Of a stretch of 64,000 nt of DNA, positions 1-12,228 are shown one piece after another. The stretch covers positions 247,370-311,369 of the forward strand of contig NW_006766905.1 of NCBI RefSeq assembly GCF_000275845.1, in the 5' to 3' direction. This DNA comes from Dichomitus squalens LYAD-421 SS1. Lineage: Eukaryota; Basidiomycota; Agaricomycetes; Polyporales; Polyporaceae. The position numbers were made by a program, and so were the translations under genes. The number at the start of each line of letters is the position of its first letter. The first letter of the stretch is position 1. The notes under the pieces are model-generated. The model had not been told where the DNA came from and did not search any database. It saw only the letters and a list, made by a program, of their open reading frames with translations.

Positions 1-80
1 GGTGTAGTGGTTGAACATGCTGTGTTGGACACTGAATTTTTAGGTCGCTGGTTCAATTCCTAGCGGTGGCATTTTTTTTT
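1..80 (+). tRNA. tRNA-like sequence, 5' end cut by window, probably degenerate
   Basis: The first 71 bases look like a tRNA lacking its first eight nucleotides. A D-arm can be drawn (stem 2-5 with 15-18), a B box GGTTCAATTCC lies at 50-60, the acceptor end GGTGGC-A ends at 71, and a T run at 72-80 would be a Pol III terminator. The best anticodon loop gives TGG (proline), but that stem has mismatches and the T-stem pairs only with a bulged T at 61. This suggests a tRNA pseudogene or the head of a tRNA-derived SINE. The A-box side cannot be judged because the window starts inside the gene. Confidence 0.4.
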
Positions 81-171
81 GCCGCCGCTGCACCCGCTAA
101 CAAATATTGTACACTTGACCTTGATCAAGAGCAGCTGTCCTTTGATTGACTTCCATGCATATCATCTTTAT

Positions 172-1542
172 TCAATACATCTCACAGTGAACTTGGGCAT
201 GAACTTGAACAGGGACTTGGAGGACTTGGCCAAGTACCTGGTACTTGGCCAAGTCAACCCACCCGACTTGGCCAAGTCCATTGGACTTGGGGTACTTGAG
301 GTACTTGGGATACTTGAGGTACTTGGCCAAGTACCCCAAGTACCTGTACAAGTCCGTGACGTTTTCCTGATGCTTGTCCCATGCATCGGCCCATCCTACA
401 GAACCTTCCTTGCAGCGGGGATTGCGAGTGTACATCCACGCAACGGTCATGCGCGGCTCTGAAGACGGTCGCGGGGGAATGTCCTGGGAGCGATCGAGAG
501 TCCAGTCGATGACTGTCTTACTGAGAGTGGGTGTATCACCCTACGGAAGGCCCGGAATCAATGCCACAAAGAGCCACATGAAGCCTCGCGATGCTACTCA
601 CCTGAAGCATGTCGAGCTGAAGAAAGCGAAGGTGAGGAAAGTTCATTGCCACATCGTACAGAGACCATGGCGTATTCCAACCCCCACGACGACCGCCCAG
701 CCGCAAGCTGACAAGCTGGGGCATAAGGCTGCTGATGAGGCTAAGCTCCGGTTCAGTGCAAATAGGTCTATACAGATGCGTGACCTTGGTGGGAGTGCGT
801 CTTCGCCTGACGCTGTCCGAGAAGAAGGGGGAGTGGTACCCGAGGACACGGAGTGAGCGCAGTGACGTCCAGAGCTCCAAGATTCCAACAGTGCCTTCGA
901 GAAGGTATTGCGACTGGGAGATGTCAAGCTCGTCGAGCTTCTGATGGACTGTGAGGAACCTGTCGAGGTAGGAGGCTGAAGTAATGGGTAAATTGGTTGT
1001 AAATCCGCGGAGATGGGGGAAGCACATCGTGAGTACAGCGTCGCAGGTGCGCTGCCCAACACAATCCCGGTAGTCGTAGTCTATTAGCGTTAGATAACGC
1101 AGACTTGACAATGTTGGTTGGAAGGGATAGTATCCTGTGGATTCTGTGAGCTCGAGTACGTGCACAAACTTTGCGCGTTTGGCAGACGATTTGAGCGCCC
1201 TATCGAGAAGAGGGATAGTATAGTGACTTTTGAGGACCACAGTGCGGTAGAGAAGGGTTTCAGTGATGTCGTGGAATGCGTGATTGACAAGCATGAGCTG
1301 AACCAAGGTACGTCGGTCTGAGACGAAACTGAGGACTTCGACCCAGAGCTCGAGAGGTAGCTGCAGTGGGATAAACCGGCCAACGGAAGATGCTATACTC
1401 GTGCAAGGCAGTGAGGACAAGGTATTGCTTTCTCGGCGAGTCACTCACTGGGCGGTGTCCTGTATACCTCTCTATCGCCTGATTTCGCGCTGGTCTCTCG
1501 GAGAAACAGCCTTCCGAAGAACTCGAGGAAAGCTGAAGGCAT
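172..1542 (-). CDS. F-box domain protein with repeat-derived C-terminal tail
   Basis: Model: complement(join(172..540, 602..1392, 1449..1542)), 417 residues, with introns of 61 and 56 nt bounded by GTGAGT and TAG. The start is the ATG at 1542 (MPSAFLEFF). An F-box-like segment follows at about residues 35-80 (LPLELWVEVLSFVSD, then LMLVNHAFHDI), the usual basidiomycete F-box layout, with leucine-rich segments after it. Such proteins normally recruit substrates to SCF ubiquitin ligases; the substrate is unknown. The last exon carries a conserved-looking stretch (MTVAWMYTRNPRCKEGS) and then roughly 55 residues translated from the palindromic repeat at 190-345. The ancestral stop may have been overrun. 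Exon joins are phase-consistent; the tail is the least certain part. Confidence 0.8.
190..345. repeat. Short palindromic repeat tract built on ACTTGGCCAAGT
   Basis: The 12-bp perfect palindrome ACTTGGCCAAGT occurs four times, at 224-235, 243-254, 266-277 and 321-332. Between and around them are many partial units such as GTACTTGG, ACTTGAGG and CAAGTACC. The tract lies inside the predicted C-terminal coding exon of the F-box gene on the minus strand, where it encodes a Tyr/Leu/Lys/Pro/Val/Gln-rich low-complexity tail. It could be an inserted palindromic element or a locally expanded microsatellite. Confidence 0.85.
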
Positions 1543-2133
1543 GGTGGAAGAACTGAGAGATTGGGGAAAGGGCTGGACCCGAAAGCGCGCACGTTTCAGG
1601 GGATTGTGAATGGTGGCGGTGTTGGAGGAAAGGATCGCGCGCACCAATTGATGTGGGGGAATACGGTCTGTCGAACTGTCATTGAAGAAGCAATCAGTAT
1701 GTCCAATCTGCAACATAAGGTTTGTTCGAGGAGATGTGTCGTGGCCAGCAAAATCGGTCTATCAGATCGCAGCGCATCGCATTAGTGTCAGGGTACATCG
1801 CAAAAGGCGCATACTGGCATATTGGTATATTGGTGCATATACGGAATAGCCATAAAGTGTCATGAAAGGGAGCAGATACGAGAGACGATACGCGATAATC
1901 GACAGCGTAATGCTACACAGAGCACAGAAAGCACGAAATGCCACGACTGCCACAGCTGTAATGAACATAGATGAAGTATCACGGGAACTAATTAGGTGAC
2001 CTAACTGATCGAGGTGTCAGTAAGCCGTGAGAAGCCTCTTCCACAGGAGGATACTTACCATAGGAAGCATTCTTGGATTAAAATATATCTACAGGACCTC
2101 ATGACGTGAACGCGCAACTAACGCGGGCCCCGC
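1543..2133. other. Intergenic region between two minus-strand genes
   Basis: This is the upstream region of the F-box gene and the downstream region of the next gene. A short minus-strand frame of 68 codons at 1762-1968 is hydrophobic but has no supporting context. I see no gene, RNA or repeat here. Confidence 0.6.
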
Positions 2134-5100
2134 TTAGCTCTTGCGCCTGGGCCTTCTTTCGAGGGAGGTCTGTTCGATTGCCTTGATTTCCTGCTTCTGT
2201 TCCCGAATGTCCTCGGGGGTCATCTGCAGATAATACTCGATCGTCGCTGGATGGGCATTCTCGACATGGGCGACGAGAGCTTCTCCCGGCGCGTGCGCAG
2301 CAAGCCTCGTCGTCGGTGCGTTGGGATATTTCTTCTTGCGTTCACTGACACGGACGTTAACGTCGGCAGAACCGCTTCGAGATGGGACTGAAGGGGACGT
2401 ACTCGCATAATCGGCACTTGTACTGGCCGTCCTCACCGAGGCGCTGGTAGATCAACTCTATATGTGCGATGCCGAGCTTCTTCGGCGGCGCGGGCTTGGA
2501 TGGACTGGATTCGGGGGTGTCGGTATGCAGCTGGACAGCGTTCGTGGGAGAAGGAAAAGACAGATTGCAATTGGCGAAGGCATCCACAACTGGCGTGATT
2601 GGCGGTGCTTGCGGAACAATTGCGGACGTAGATACTGACGCAGCCGGTGGAGGCTCTGTATAAACAGCCGTTGGTGGAGGAACCGAAGGAACTGATGTAG
2701 ATTCAGGAGCAAGAGAGTTGACGAGATTAGAAACGGGAGCGGTGTCCGCAGGCACCTGCCTAGAGCGAGTACTTGACGTAGTGGCAGATGGGTAGGCCGG
2801 TGCAGAACTGGCACTCAGAAGTAGGTCCGACATAGCTACATGCTGAGGAGGTGAGGCCACGTCGACGGCAAAGGAGCTAGGCGCGGGTGCGGTGCCATGC
2901 TGCGTATCGGGCGCGATGTCTCTGTCGTTTGTCGCATGTGCAGGAGTCTTAGGCCGTCCAGCATCCCGTTCACCGCCATGGTTGCCCGTAGATAGAGTTG
3001 CTGACTCGAACTCTACCGGCGGAAGCGACACCGCGGGTTCAGCCGCCATCGACTCGGCCACCGCTATCAACGAACGCAAGAAGGAGTTGTTCATATCGGT
3101 CAACGGAGCACCATCCCCTGCCGCTTGTTCCGCCAATGGGCCGTTTTGCACCGCTGGTTCAAGAGTTGCAAATGAGTCGACGACCATGTGGTCCTCGGTC
3201 CTCCGCCTCTTGTTGGGAGTTACCTGGCGCTCGTTCCACCCCGTCTCGGGAAGACGCTTCCTCTCCTCCGATTCTGATGCTGGCTCATCCTCCTGAGTGC
3301 GACGCGAGAAAGAAGGAAGGTCTCCCGTGAGCTGCATGGGCGAATCAGTGACCTCACCCTCGTGGGTGAGGTCGATGATCTCGAGCACCCCGCTCACGTC
3401 GACGTGGCCCAGCTCCGGGATGGCACAGAGCATCGCAGCCCCGTCTTCCTCCTCCACCTTTGGCACCGGTGCGGCAGATGGGACAGCCTGGGCCTGTGTC
3501 GCATCCGGACATGGGGCAGGCGCTATTTGCTGACCGAGTTCTGCAGCGTTGAGGCGGGGACGAAGGGGCAATGGCGGTGTCGGAAGCATGTGGGAGGGTG
3601 ATACAGTGGCTTGCGTAGGTTGTGCTTGGGCTTGCGCAGGCCCAGACGCAAGCTGAGGTAGTGACTGTCTGAGCTCTCCGAACCAGGACGCGGGACATTG
3701 TGGATGGCACTCACCTGCAGCAGCATCGCCTGGAAACGCTGAACATCTTGCTCCCGTTGCTTCTGTTTACGCAGATTGATCGCCTGGGCCAGAGCTGTAC
3801 GACCGGGGATATATGAGCATTAAGATAGACTGCTACAGACATTCACTCGATCGCATACGACATACCAAACGCAGTCTCCGCATCGACCGCACTCGGCGAG
3901 CTAGGCCCCTTGACAGGCCCCCCGACCCCAAACGCGAGCCGCTCCTCCTTCACCTGCACCCCAGACTCCACACCCTGCTCCGCCTTCACGTCGCCCGCCT
4001 CATCGGGACGAGCTCGCGGTACGACGAACATGCTCGTCACGGCCTGCGCAGACCCCGCCTGCGCATGCCCCGCGAGCGTCGCCTGCACCTGCACCTGCAG
4101 CTTCTCCCGCAGCTCGCGATTCGCCGCCTGCGCGCTCGCGAGCTCCGCCTTGATCGCGTCGTGCTCGCCCTTGAGCTGGTAGTGGTCGATGACGAGCCGC
4201 GGCATCACGTTCTCCTTCATCTTGCTCACCTCCTCCACCGCCGCCTCCGCGTCCTTCTTCACGCGCTCCGCGTGCTCGCGCGCGCGGTCGCGCTCCTCCG
4301 TCAGCCGCGCGTTCTGGTCGCGCAAGGCGGCGATCTGCGCCTGCGCCTGCGCCTGCCGGAGGTCGGCCCTGACGAGCATGCTTTGCAGCTGCGCAAGGTG
4401 CTGGGCGAGCGTGACATGCGCAGACGTGAGCGCGTCCGAGACGGACTGGCGGATGGGGTCGAGGACTTGACGGGCCTGTGCATTGGCCGCTTCGGCGACC
4501 ATTTGCACTGCCTCCCGATGACTCGGGTTGTGCGGACCCGCGGATGTTGATGGCGGTGTGGTGAGGGAGGGTTGTGACATGGTGGGTGGTCGGGGTTGAG
4601 TCTTAGGAGGCGCAGACGCGCTCACGGGTTGGAAGGTCGACAAAGACGGTGCCGACGGTGCCGATGCTGGATTGCCATTTGAGCTGCGCGGCTGCGCCGG
4701 TGCTCGTGAAAACTCAGGGGCTTGTGGCGGGTTAGACGGCCCTGCATGAGCAGCCGGTCTGTCAGGCGACTTGCTCGTCGGCGGTGGTGGTGCGTTGTTG
4801 CGCGAGACTTGGCCGGGTGGCGTTTGCCTCAGATCTTGATAACGAGCTGTCTGCTGAAGCTGCGATGTACCGACGCTTAAAGCTGAAGATGGCATGGAAG
4901 CTCGCCGCATAGCACTGATGTCAGCAGGGCCTTGACCTTGAGCGTGGTTCGCAGATGGAGGGGGATGATGTGCGTGACTGGCTATCAGTTGCCCGTAGTG
5001 GTTAGAGTGGTATTGCGGCGGAGGATAGGGAGCGTGTTGTGGGTGGGACAGAGACGCAGGCCGCGCAGGGCCGGGTCCGGCTGGAGATTCGCGGTGAGTG

Positions 5101-6156
5101 TAGCCGTGAGGCGCGTGCTATTCGAAGGACGATGCATCAGTGAATGAAAATAAAGTAATGAGTCGAATCTCGAGACTGGTCCATGGCACCTCAAATTCCC
5201 TACCCACACGCTCCCTAGTCAAAAGCCGGCTGCCTGGCCGTCTGATTGGCGTCTGGCGAAGACGGACAAGATGCGCACTTGTATGAAATTTGGGAACAAG
5301 GAAGTCAAGCCCCGTTCTGCACAGACCAGATTACACGGTGGCGAGATTGCACATAAGTTCGAATGTCCTGGCACCACAACAAACGCCTGCGTCTAGGATA
5401 GAAATACCCGGCAAGGTTGAGCGAATCCTGTCAATCAAGGCACTACACCTAGATTGACTTCGTCCAATACTGTCTATCAGGTGGGGAAGAGTGCTAAAGG
5501 CAAGGGGGAATACCAGAAGCAGATAAGCATCGATCTCGGGCCGCTGCGACTCGATAGGCGATTGCAGTGCGTAATATTGTGCTTAGATGAACATTCAGAT
5601 CTCCGTGTTGACTGTATAGCAGCATGTGTGCTGGATACTGGTGCCAGCTGCCACAACGCAACTGCAGTATACAGGATACATCCATATCTGGGCAAGACGT
5701 ATGGTGCGCCATTGTGGTGCACTTAGCAGGGGAGCCAAAGAAACGAACGAGAAGAAGACGGAAAGGGGCGATGAACGGCACGTACCTGAACGCTCTGAGC
5801 TGGTGCGCGGTGTCCTGAGGAGCCCGATGGACCTGCTTGGGCATTTTGAGGCATCCCCTGGTACTGCTGCGTCGGATACTGCATTCCCCGTACCCAGGTT
5901 CCTTTGTCAGAGGGGGAGGGCTCGTTTTCATCGCATAGAGGTACCGGGAACTCACCTGGTAACCGCCCTGACGTGCCTTGCTCGTGGCTTCCGCGTACAG
6001 GTCCCAAGCGTGGGCCTGCTGCGAGGCAGACAATGCATTGGGTGCGCTGCCTCCTGGCTGTGGGATATGTGAGTGTTGCTGGCCTTGCGGAGGGCCGGAG
6101 ATGGCTGCGGGACGAAGTCCGGACTGCGTCAAGGACTGTCCGTGGTTCCCTTGCAT
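2134..6156 (-). CDS. Coiled-coil protein with C-terminal C2H2-like zinc finger
   Basis: Model: complement(join(2134..2344, 2403..3652, 3715..3794, 3866..5117, 5786..5878, 5956..6156)), 1028 residues; all phases agree. The N-terminus is Gln/Pro/His-rich and disordered. A charged coiled coil lies at about residues 290-430 (ALRDQNARLTEERDRAREHA). A long Ser/Pro-rich acidic region follows, and the last two exons form CRLCD ... LVAHVENAHP, a C-x2-C ... H-x4-H arrangement like one C2H2 finger split by an intron. This suggests a nuclear, possibly DNA- or protein-binding factor, but I do not recognise a named family. The intron at 5118-5785 is unusually long (668 nt) and could hide another exon. Confidence 0.72.
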
Positions 6157-7172
6157 GCCGCGAGCTAAGGACTGGCAGCGAGCGTAGAAATGGTGGCAAC
6201 GAGAGAGACGGTGGACGTCGGCTAGATTTTGCTATGGGCCATGGGGAGTCAGGTTAAATGTAAATTTGAGATATGATAGGGCGCAAGTTCGGGCGGGCGT
6301 AGAGCAAGTCCTTAGCGCCGTGATCTCGATCCGAGTGCTGGAGCCGAAAAGGAAGGAGGATCCTCCAATATGATGGGACTATTAGAAGCCAATTGCAACC
6401 CGGCGATTGACGCGATTACCACTGCGCTGCTGCTTTCTTGCTGCTTTGAGCTGCAGCTAGCCTTCCTTTTCCTGCAGCTCATCGGCCCTCCGGGGCCACG
6501 ACATTGACGTATGTTCCCATAACCTCATGTCGCGAAGCTTCATGCACGCTGCTCACTGCACGAGAGAACAGGCGAGCACGGAAGTAGAAGTTAAGAATGG
6601 CGGGTCTTGTACATAACTTGTCGGCATACTGGGGAAGCTGATGTAGCATGTCTGACGTGCCCTGCCGTAATTGCTTCTCAGGGCTGCAAATCCCGCGCTA
6701 TCCTCCTGCCTTTCGTAGTTCACTGCAATATACATATCGGCGAAGCAATTTGATAAAAGAGGACATAGTCCACCTCTACGGGCCTGCTCCACCATGAAAC
6801 TTCCGTCGCGTCGGAGGGCTCGGATCAGCATCACTACCATGATGCTCATTCACCGCGTTTAAGGACCTGCTGGTTCAAGCGCGTGTACGCGAGCAAGTAC
6901 TAGCCAGTACCAGCTAGTTGAAGGGTGTGAACGGCAAATCGGGTCAAATGCCTGGTTAGATGCAAATCGACATAAATAGGCGAACTTATAATATGTAGTT
7001 GGTATTTCAACTCCGACACACCCTCGTATCCTGAAGAAACTGCAAATCGTCTTGATGAAATGGCCTACTATAGTCTACTCGAACCGTGAGTCGATATGTA
7101 GTTTATAAGTTGTGAGTATCTTGGTCTATATCTAGGGTTAGCACCTTGACTCACCGGGAATATCCAAGCAGG
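6157..7172. other. Gene-free region upstream of the zinc-finger gene
   Basis: The region is AT-richer than its neighbours and has only short frames without codon structure. A possible short exon starting MAYYSLLEP at 7060-7087 is followed by a GTGAGT donor and may belong to the weak locus downstream. No repeat or RNA gene is apparent. Confidence 0.5.
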
Positions 7173-7790
7173 TTTAATCAAGCCTCAGATCTCAGATATC
7201 AAGCTGACGGCGCTCGACTTAGATGAATTCACATCTTTATCCCCTTCCATCACCTTCTCTGGACCCCGAGTCTGGAGACCGCCTCAAACTTGCCCCGACA
7301 CATCTCTCTCAGTAAGGCATCCTCCTCCATGTCATATGTAGACTCCTTCTGACCTACATGGGATGCTAACAAACACTGCTTTTCTAGGGGTTCCCTTGGG
7401 TCACAGGCGGCGGCGATAGTGGAGGGTGTGGGATGGGTTTTGTGGGAAATTGGACATGGGTACGCTTATCTCGTAACCTTAGGGAGTATATCCGTATACA
7501 TGCCGCTGGACTAGGTCTACTATAGCTGTGCGGTCATGGCCTCCGCTGGCGGTGAGTACTTGAAGTACCTATATGCGACTATATGCTACCTTTTGCGGAC
7601 CTGCTTACCATGTTCTCCCTTCCCTTGGCCCTTTGCCGTCAATGCACGCTATGGCTGCCCTTGCGGTGCAGGCATGCCCGTCTGGATCGCGGGTGGGGTC
7701 CCATGGTGAGCGCTAGTACCTGCTGTGCTGCCCTCGCTAATACTGCTCCTCAACAGTGTTTGCTTCATATATACAGGTAATTGGTCCTAG
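7173..7790 (+). CDS. Possible small multi-exon gene, unrecognised
   Basis: Several short open segments join in one frame at GT-AG sites: about 7173-7311 (IKPQISDIKLTALDLDEF, then SITFSGPRVWRPPQT), 7388-7459 (GFPWVTGGGDSGGCGMGF), 7515-7551 (VYYSCAVMASAG), 7672-7705 (MPVWIAGG) and 7757 to the TAG at 7788. The phases agree across all joins, which is unlikely by chance, and the peptide is Gly/Trp-rich. The first exon is not resolved and I recognise no family. It could equally be the remnant of a decayed gene. Nothing else in the surrounding 3 kb supports it. Confidence 0.3.
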
Positions 7791-9519
7791 ATGTTTCGAA
7801 TATCCAGGTCGCTGATATTTCCGGGGCAGATGTCCATTGTTAATGAAGCAGGTGGGAGCAGTACTAGTGGGCGGGCGCAATACCAGCACGGGCGGCTAGA
7901 GCGCGCTGCGATGCCAAACTTGTTGGTTTTTTTTACGAGACCTGCTTGGTAGCTCCCATGTGTACTAGACAGAGTCATTTGAAATATACCAAGCTCTTTA
8001 CACAATCAACTCCCTCGTGTGTTACTGCCTCAAACAGCCGACGTATATGACCCGTTCGAGTAGTCCGTCTATTTGAACCCCAAACTGCACGCGTGAATGT
8101 CCCCTGAAATTTCCATGTGTTTGAACTGTCAGTTGGGCACCTCCTAACATCGTGATTACATGCTCTGGTCGCATGCACGATTGTGTACGTCAAACCATCT
8201 ATTCACACGTATACCCAGTTCGCACAAGTTCGAGTGGCCTACTGATTAGTACTCCGACCAGACTCCGATTACACACTTGTTCACAGGCACTCGCCCCTCA
8301 ACCAGGAGGTCCTTAAACCCGGTGATTCTGCTGTCTACGTTTCGAACATGTGTTACCTAAGCTCCCCAATACAGGGTCGTATATGTTGGCCGAACAAACG
8401 TAAACTGCGCCTCTTGCTAGAGCCCTATGTCACCCAGGACTACAGCTTTGCTTTGCTGATACATACATTGCCGCTCCGTTGATTCGGATATATGCATGGC
8501 CTTGGGGTAACACACCGGCAGTCTGGTTCCTGCTCGTGACGCTTAAGCTTCAATGGTCAGTGCTTTCCTTCGTCGAAGAGAGAGGAGCACATGAAATATC
8601 TTACATTCTGTTGAATGGGCAGATGGGCATCCTTGTTATCGATGTGTACATCCGCTGCGCGACTGGTCATGCTACCTTGATATACACGGTGACCATCTCG
8701 CATAGAAAGGCACTCACGGTCCTGGGAGGATAGCCCCGCTTCGTCCGCGTTGTCTTACCTTCTGATCGCGTGCATTCGCGGTGCCTTGCAGGTGACTCCT
8801 TCTCTTCCTTACGATATGACAGAACCCCCACCCGCGGAGCTTTGGCATTCATAGTCGGTGTTTGCCGCACCTCCATGGCCTAACACACCTCGTTTGGTCT
8901 CTGTCGAAGTGAGCCGTTCACTGTATGTATCACGCACCTGCCACACAATGAGAAGCTGCGCGAACCGTTGGTCATGAGTACAATATCACATTCGTTATCC
9001 GCCTGTCGATCTATTGCATGTGTAACTGTACTCAGCGATCATCCAGCAAGGTGCGCACCTTAGACCGTGTTTGCCGGTCATACGTACTGGAGGACTCACG
9101 GGGACGAACCGTGTTACAGTGTCGACGCTACCCCTCCTGGCTTGCACGTGTTGTGTGTAGTAAAACGTCAGCCTGTCGTAGTACTGACACGTGCTCATTC
9201 ATTGCTCTCAATACTTATGCAGCTGACGAGTCATGGTTATGCTCTTAGTGGCTCTAGACGCTTCCACTTGTGTCAGAACATACTCAGGCATGAAGACACG
9301 CTTCTGCAACGTCGCAAACACGCCTCTAACACGCCCAAGTCCTAACCCCAGGACAGGGTCTCGCAGGTCAATCGGAGCACGAACTTCAGCGCCGGGTGAG
9401 TCAGCTCCGTCCGAAATTTGCCTCAAGTGCGGCCGCGCAAAAAACGCAAAGTCTGGCAAACTCTTGCCCACCCCTCCACCACCCACCCTCCTCACGACCC
9501 TCAACGACGCTCAGACAAA
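7791..9519. other. Region without a resolved gene, upstream of IMP dehydrogenase
   Basis: A plus-strand frame at 8479-8733 is hydrophobic, and a segment after a CAG at about 8791 reads VTPSLPYDM ... LWHS then stop. They might be exons of a decayed gene, but I could not join them. The last 150 bases are the pyrimidine-rich leader of the IMP dehydrogenase gene. No RNA gene or repeat was seen. Confidence 0.45.
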
Positions 9520-11567
9520 ATGCCCGCCAACGACCACCTTGACCCTGCGACGGCTGTGGCGGTCCTGAAGAGCTACGAGCGCCCGGACGGGCTCTCGGTC
9601 GCTGACCTGATGGACTCGCGCGTCCATGGCGGCCTGACGTATAACGACTTCCTTCTCCTTCCCGGCAAGATCGATTTTGCGGCGCAGGAGGTCACCACAG
9701 AGAGCCGGATCACGCGCAACGTCGTCCTCAAGACGCCGTTCATGAGCTCGCCCATGGACACGGTGACGGAGAGCGAGATGGCTATCGCGCTTGCGGTAAG
9801 CTGCAGTCGATGTCTTGAGCCGTGTTCGAGCGTGTGTGCGATGTATCCTATGTCCTCTTGCTTGTAGCTCCTTGGTGGAATTGGTGTGATCCACCACAAC
9901 CAGTCCGCGGAGTCCCAGGCGGCTATGGTCCGCAGGGTGAAGAGGCACGAGAACGGGTTCATCAACGAGCCGGTCGTCCTCAGCCCCGACCACACCGTGG
10001 AGGATGTCTTGGACGTGAAGGAGCGGCTTGGGTTTGCTGGTATCCCTATCACCGGTGAGTCTTCGTTATTCCTTCTGGGCGCGTCTGAAGACGCGACCCG
10101 CACCGATTGTGATGAGACATAGTATATAACCTTCGTTCTTCCGAACTAACGCTCACCAGCGTGATTTGAGGAATACATACCCTTTCAGCTATCTGACTCT
10201 TACCTTGGCTTGTTCAACGTCATTCAGCAAGCTCACAACCTGACAGATAACGGCAAGCTCGGCGGGAAGTTGGTCGGCATCGTCACGAACCGGGACATCT
10301 CGTTCGAATTACCTTCCACTCCTCTGAAGGATGTGATGACCACGAATCTCGTTACCGGCACTCAGGGTCTCACTCTGCAGGAGGCAAACACCCTTCTCCG
10401 CGAGTCGAAGAAGGGCAAGTTGCCCATCGTCGACTCCGAGGGTCGGCTCACTGCCCTTGTCGCGCGCTCCGACCTGCTCAAAAACAAGACGTTCCCCCTC
10501 GCGTCCAAAAATCCTGAGAGCAAGCAGCTCTACGCTGCTGCCGCCATCGGCACGCGACCGGCGGACCGGGACCGCCTGAAGCTTCTCGTGGAGGCCGGCC
10601 TCGACATCGTCGTCCTCGACTCTTCTCAAGGTAACTCGGTCTTCCAATTCGAGATGCTCCGCTGGATCAAGCAGACGTACCCCAAGCTCGAGGTCATCGC
10701 CGGTAACGTCGTCACCCGCGAGCAGGCGGCAAACCTCATTGCTGCTGGTGCGGACGGTCTTCGTGTCGGCATGGGCTCGGGTTCCATCTGTATCACCCAG
10801 GAGGTCATGGCGGTCGGCCGTCCCCAGGCTACCGCTGTGTACGCCGTTGCCGAATTCGCGAGGAAGTTCGGCGTGCCCGTCATTGCAGATGGCGGTATTG
10901 GGAACGTCGGCCACATCGTCAAGGCGCTCGCCCTTGGTGCTGGAGCGGTCATGATGGGTGGCCTGCTCGCTGGCACGACGGAGGCCCCGGGAGAGTTCTT
11001 CTGGCACGACGGCAAGCGCGTCAAAGCCTACCGCGGCATGGGTAGCATTGTGCGCTCTTCCTTGTCCTGACGTCTAATTTCGCATATGCGCTAAACCGTC
11101 CTATGTTTTCAGGAGGCGATGGAGCAGGGAAAGCCCGGCTCTGCGTCCGCGCAGCGAGGCGAATCTGGCCCTGGGTCATCCAAGGCCCCCGCTAAGTCGT
11201 CGACAATAGAGAACGCGGCGACGTCGCGATATTTCTCCGAGTCCTCGGCCGTCAAGGTCGCCCAGGGCGTGTCGGGCGACGTCCAGGACAAGGGCACCGT
11301 CCACGCGTTCCTCCCGTATCTCTACACCGGGCTCCAGCATTCGTTCCAGGACGTCGGTGTGCGCAGCGTCAAGGAGCTTCAGGACGGCGTCCGCGCGGGC
11401 ACGGTCAGGTTTGAGCTGCGCACGACGAGCGCACAGATCGAGGGGGGCGTGCATGGGCTGAACTCGTGAGTCGTCGTCCATCATGGTTCGGTGCCAAGAG
11501 TTTTGCTGACGGGTCTTGGCATCCGTTTTCTCCGCGCTGCAGGTACACGAAGCGGCTGTTTTCGTGA
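9520..11567 (+). CDS. IMD: Inosine-5'-monophosphate dehydrogenase
   Basis: Model: join(9520..9795, 9868..10054, 10247..11049, 11113..11465, 11543..11567), 547 residues. The enzyme oxidises IMP to XMP with NAD+, the committed step of GTP synthesis, in the cytosol. Early motifs are [11 protein letters not shown] and [10 protein letters not shown]. The two CBS repeats lie at about residues 115-235. The catalytic loop [10 protein letters not shown] places the active-site cysteine near residue 336, and the flap region carries YRGMGSI followed after an intron by EAMEQG. The C-terminus is YTKRLFS, close to the family ending. The intron at 10055-10246 (192 nt) is long for this gene; the others are 62-77 nt. 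Length and motifs match the eukaryotic family fully. Confidence 0.97.
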
Positions 11568-11940
11568 GTGGGTGGTCACAGGGTAGTTGTGCGGCATCTG
11601 GGTCGTATTGGCATGGCATCAGCATTGTATCAGTCAGTTTTCGCTTGTATCATCCGTTCTGCATCTACATTGCATATCACACGACATTCTACCGAATCCA
11701 TAGTGGGGAACTCCTGCAGGGGCGGAGGCGGTTTTTCCCCGTCATCTGATCGAGTCGCCCACGTGTTCAACGGGGTCTTTTAGACTCATCCTTCGACATC
11801 AAAGAATATCGTCCTCGGCCCTTCCGCCTCGGAACATCATGCTTGTGCCAGCGTCGTGCTGCAGATTTTCCGTCCATCGACTTTGTCCTCCGCAAGTCCT
11901 TGTTGGTCTGTACTAAGTGACTTGTTGATCACAAGGCCCA

Positions 11941-12003
11941 GCGGAGGCGACAGGATCATAACGGACCGCCCTACCCTGGCTCTTTCTCCGTCAAATCCCC
12001 CGC
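11941..12003. promoter_or_regulatory. Two candidate CreA/Mig1 carbon-repression sites
   Basis: GCGGAG at 11941-11946 on the plus strand and GCGGGG at 11998-12003 on the minus strand both fit SYGGRG. They lie 226-288 bp upstream of the xylanase start. Glucose repression of xylanase genes through such sites is known in ascomycetes. The hexamer is short and frequent, so function here is an inference. Confidence 0.3.
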
Positions 12004-12158
12004 GCATCTCGCGCTGAATGTCTTCGGTCTGATGATGGCAAGTTCCGTCGTCGTTCCCGCTCAGTCACAGTAGGCATCAAGGTTTTCAATACATTCGGCA
12101 ACATGGCCGTCGAGGGACCAAGTGAAGGCTTTGCAGCTCCGAGGGTGTTAGGCGAGGG

Positions 12159-12164
12159 TATAAG
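12159..12164 (+). promoter_or_regulatory. TATA-like box of the xylanase gene
   Basis: TATAAG lies 65 bp upstream of the ATG at 12229, a typical distance for fungal genes with short leaders. Confidence 0.5.
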
Positions 12165-12228
12165 TACGAGAGACAGCAGTATAGAGCCTTCCTCGTAGCC
12201 GTCCTCGCCCGTCTGCACAGGTCCCAAA

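Larger units (their letters stand above)
11568..12228. other. Intergenic region and xylanase promoter
   Basis: The first part is the 3' flank of the IMP dehydrogenase gene. The second half is the xylanase promoter, with a TATA-like element at 12159-12164 and two CreA/Mig1-type hexamers, which are listed separately. Confidence 0.6.

Noticed and set aside
3813..4550. 245-codon plus-strand frame (Arg/His/Leu-rich)
   Set aside because: It is antisense to the coiled-coil exon of the zinc-finger gene and mirrors its Gln/Ala/Glu codons.
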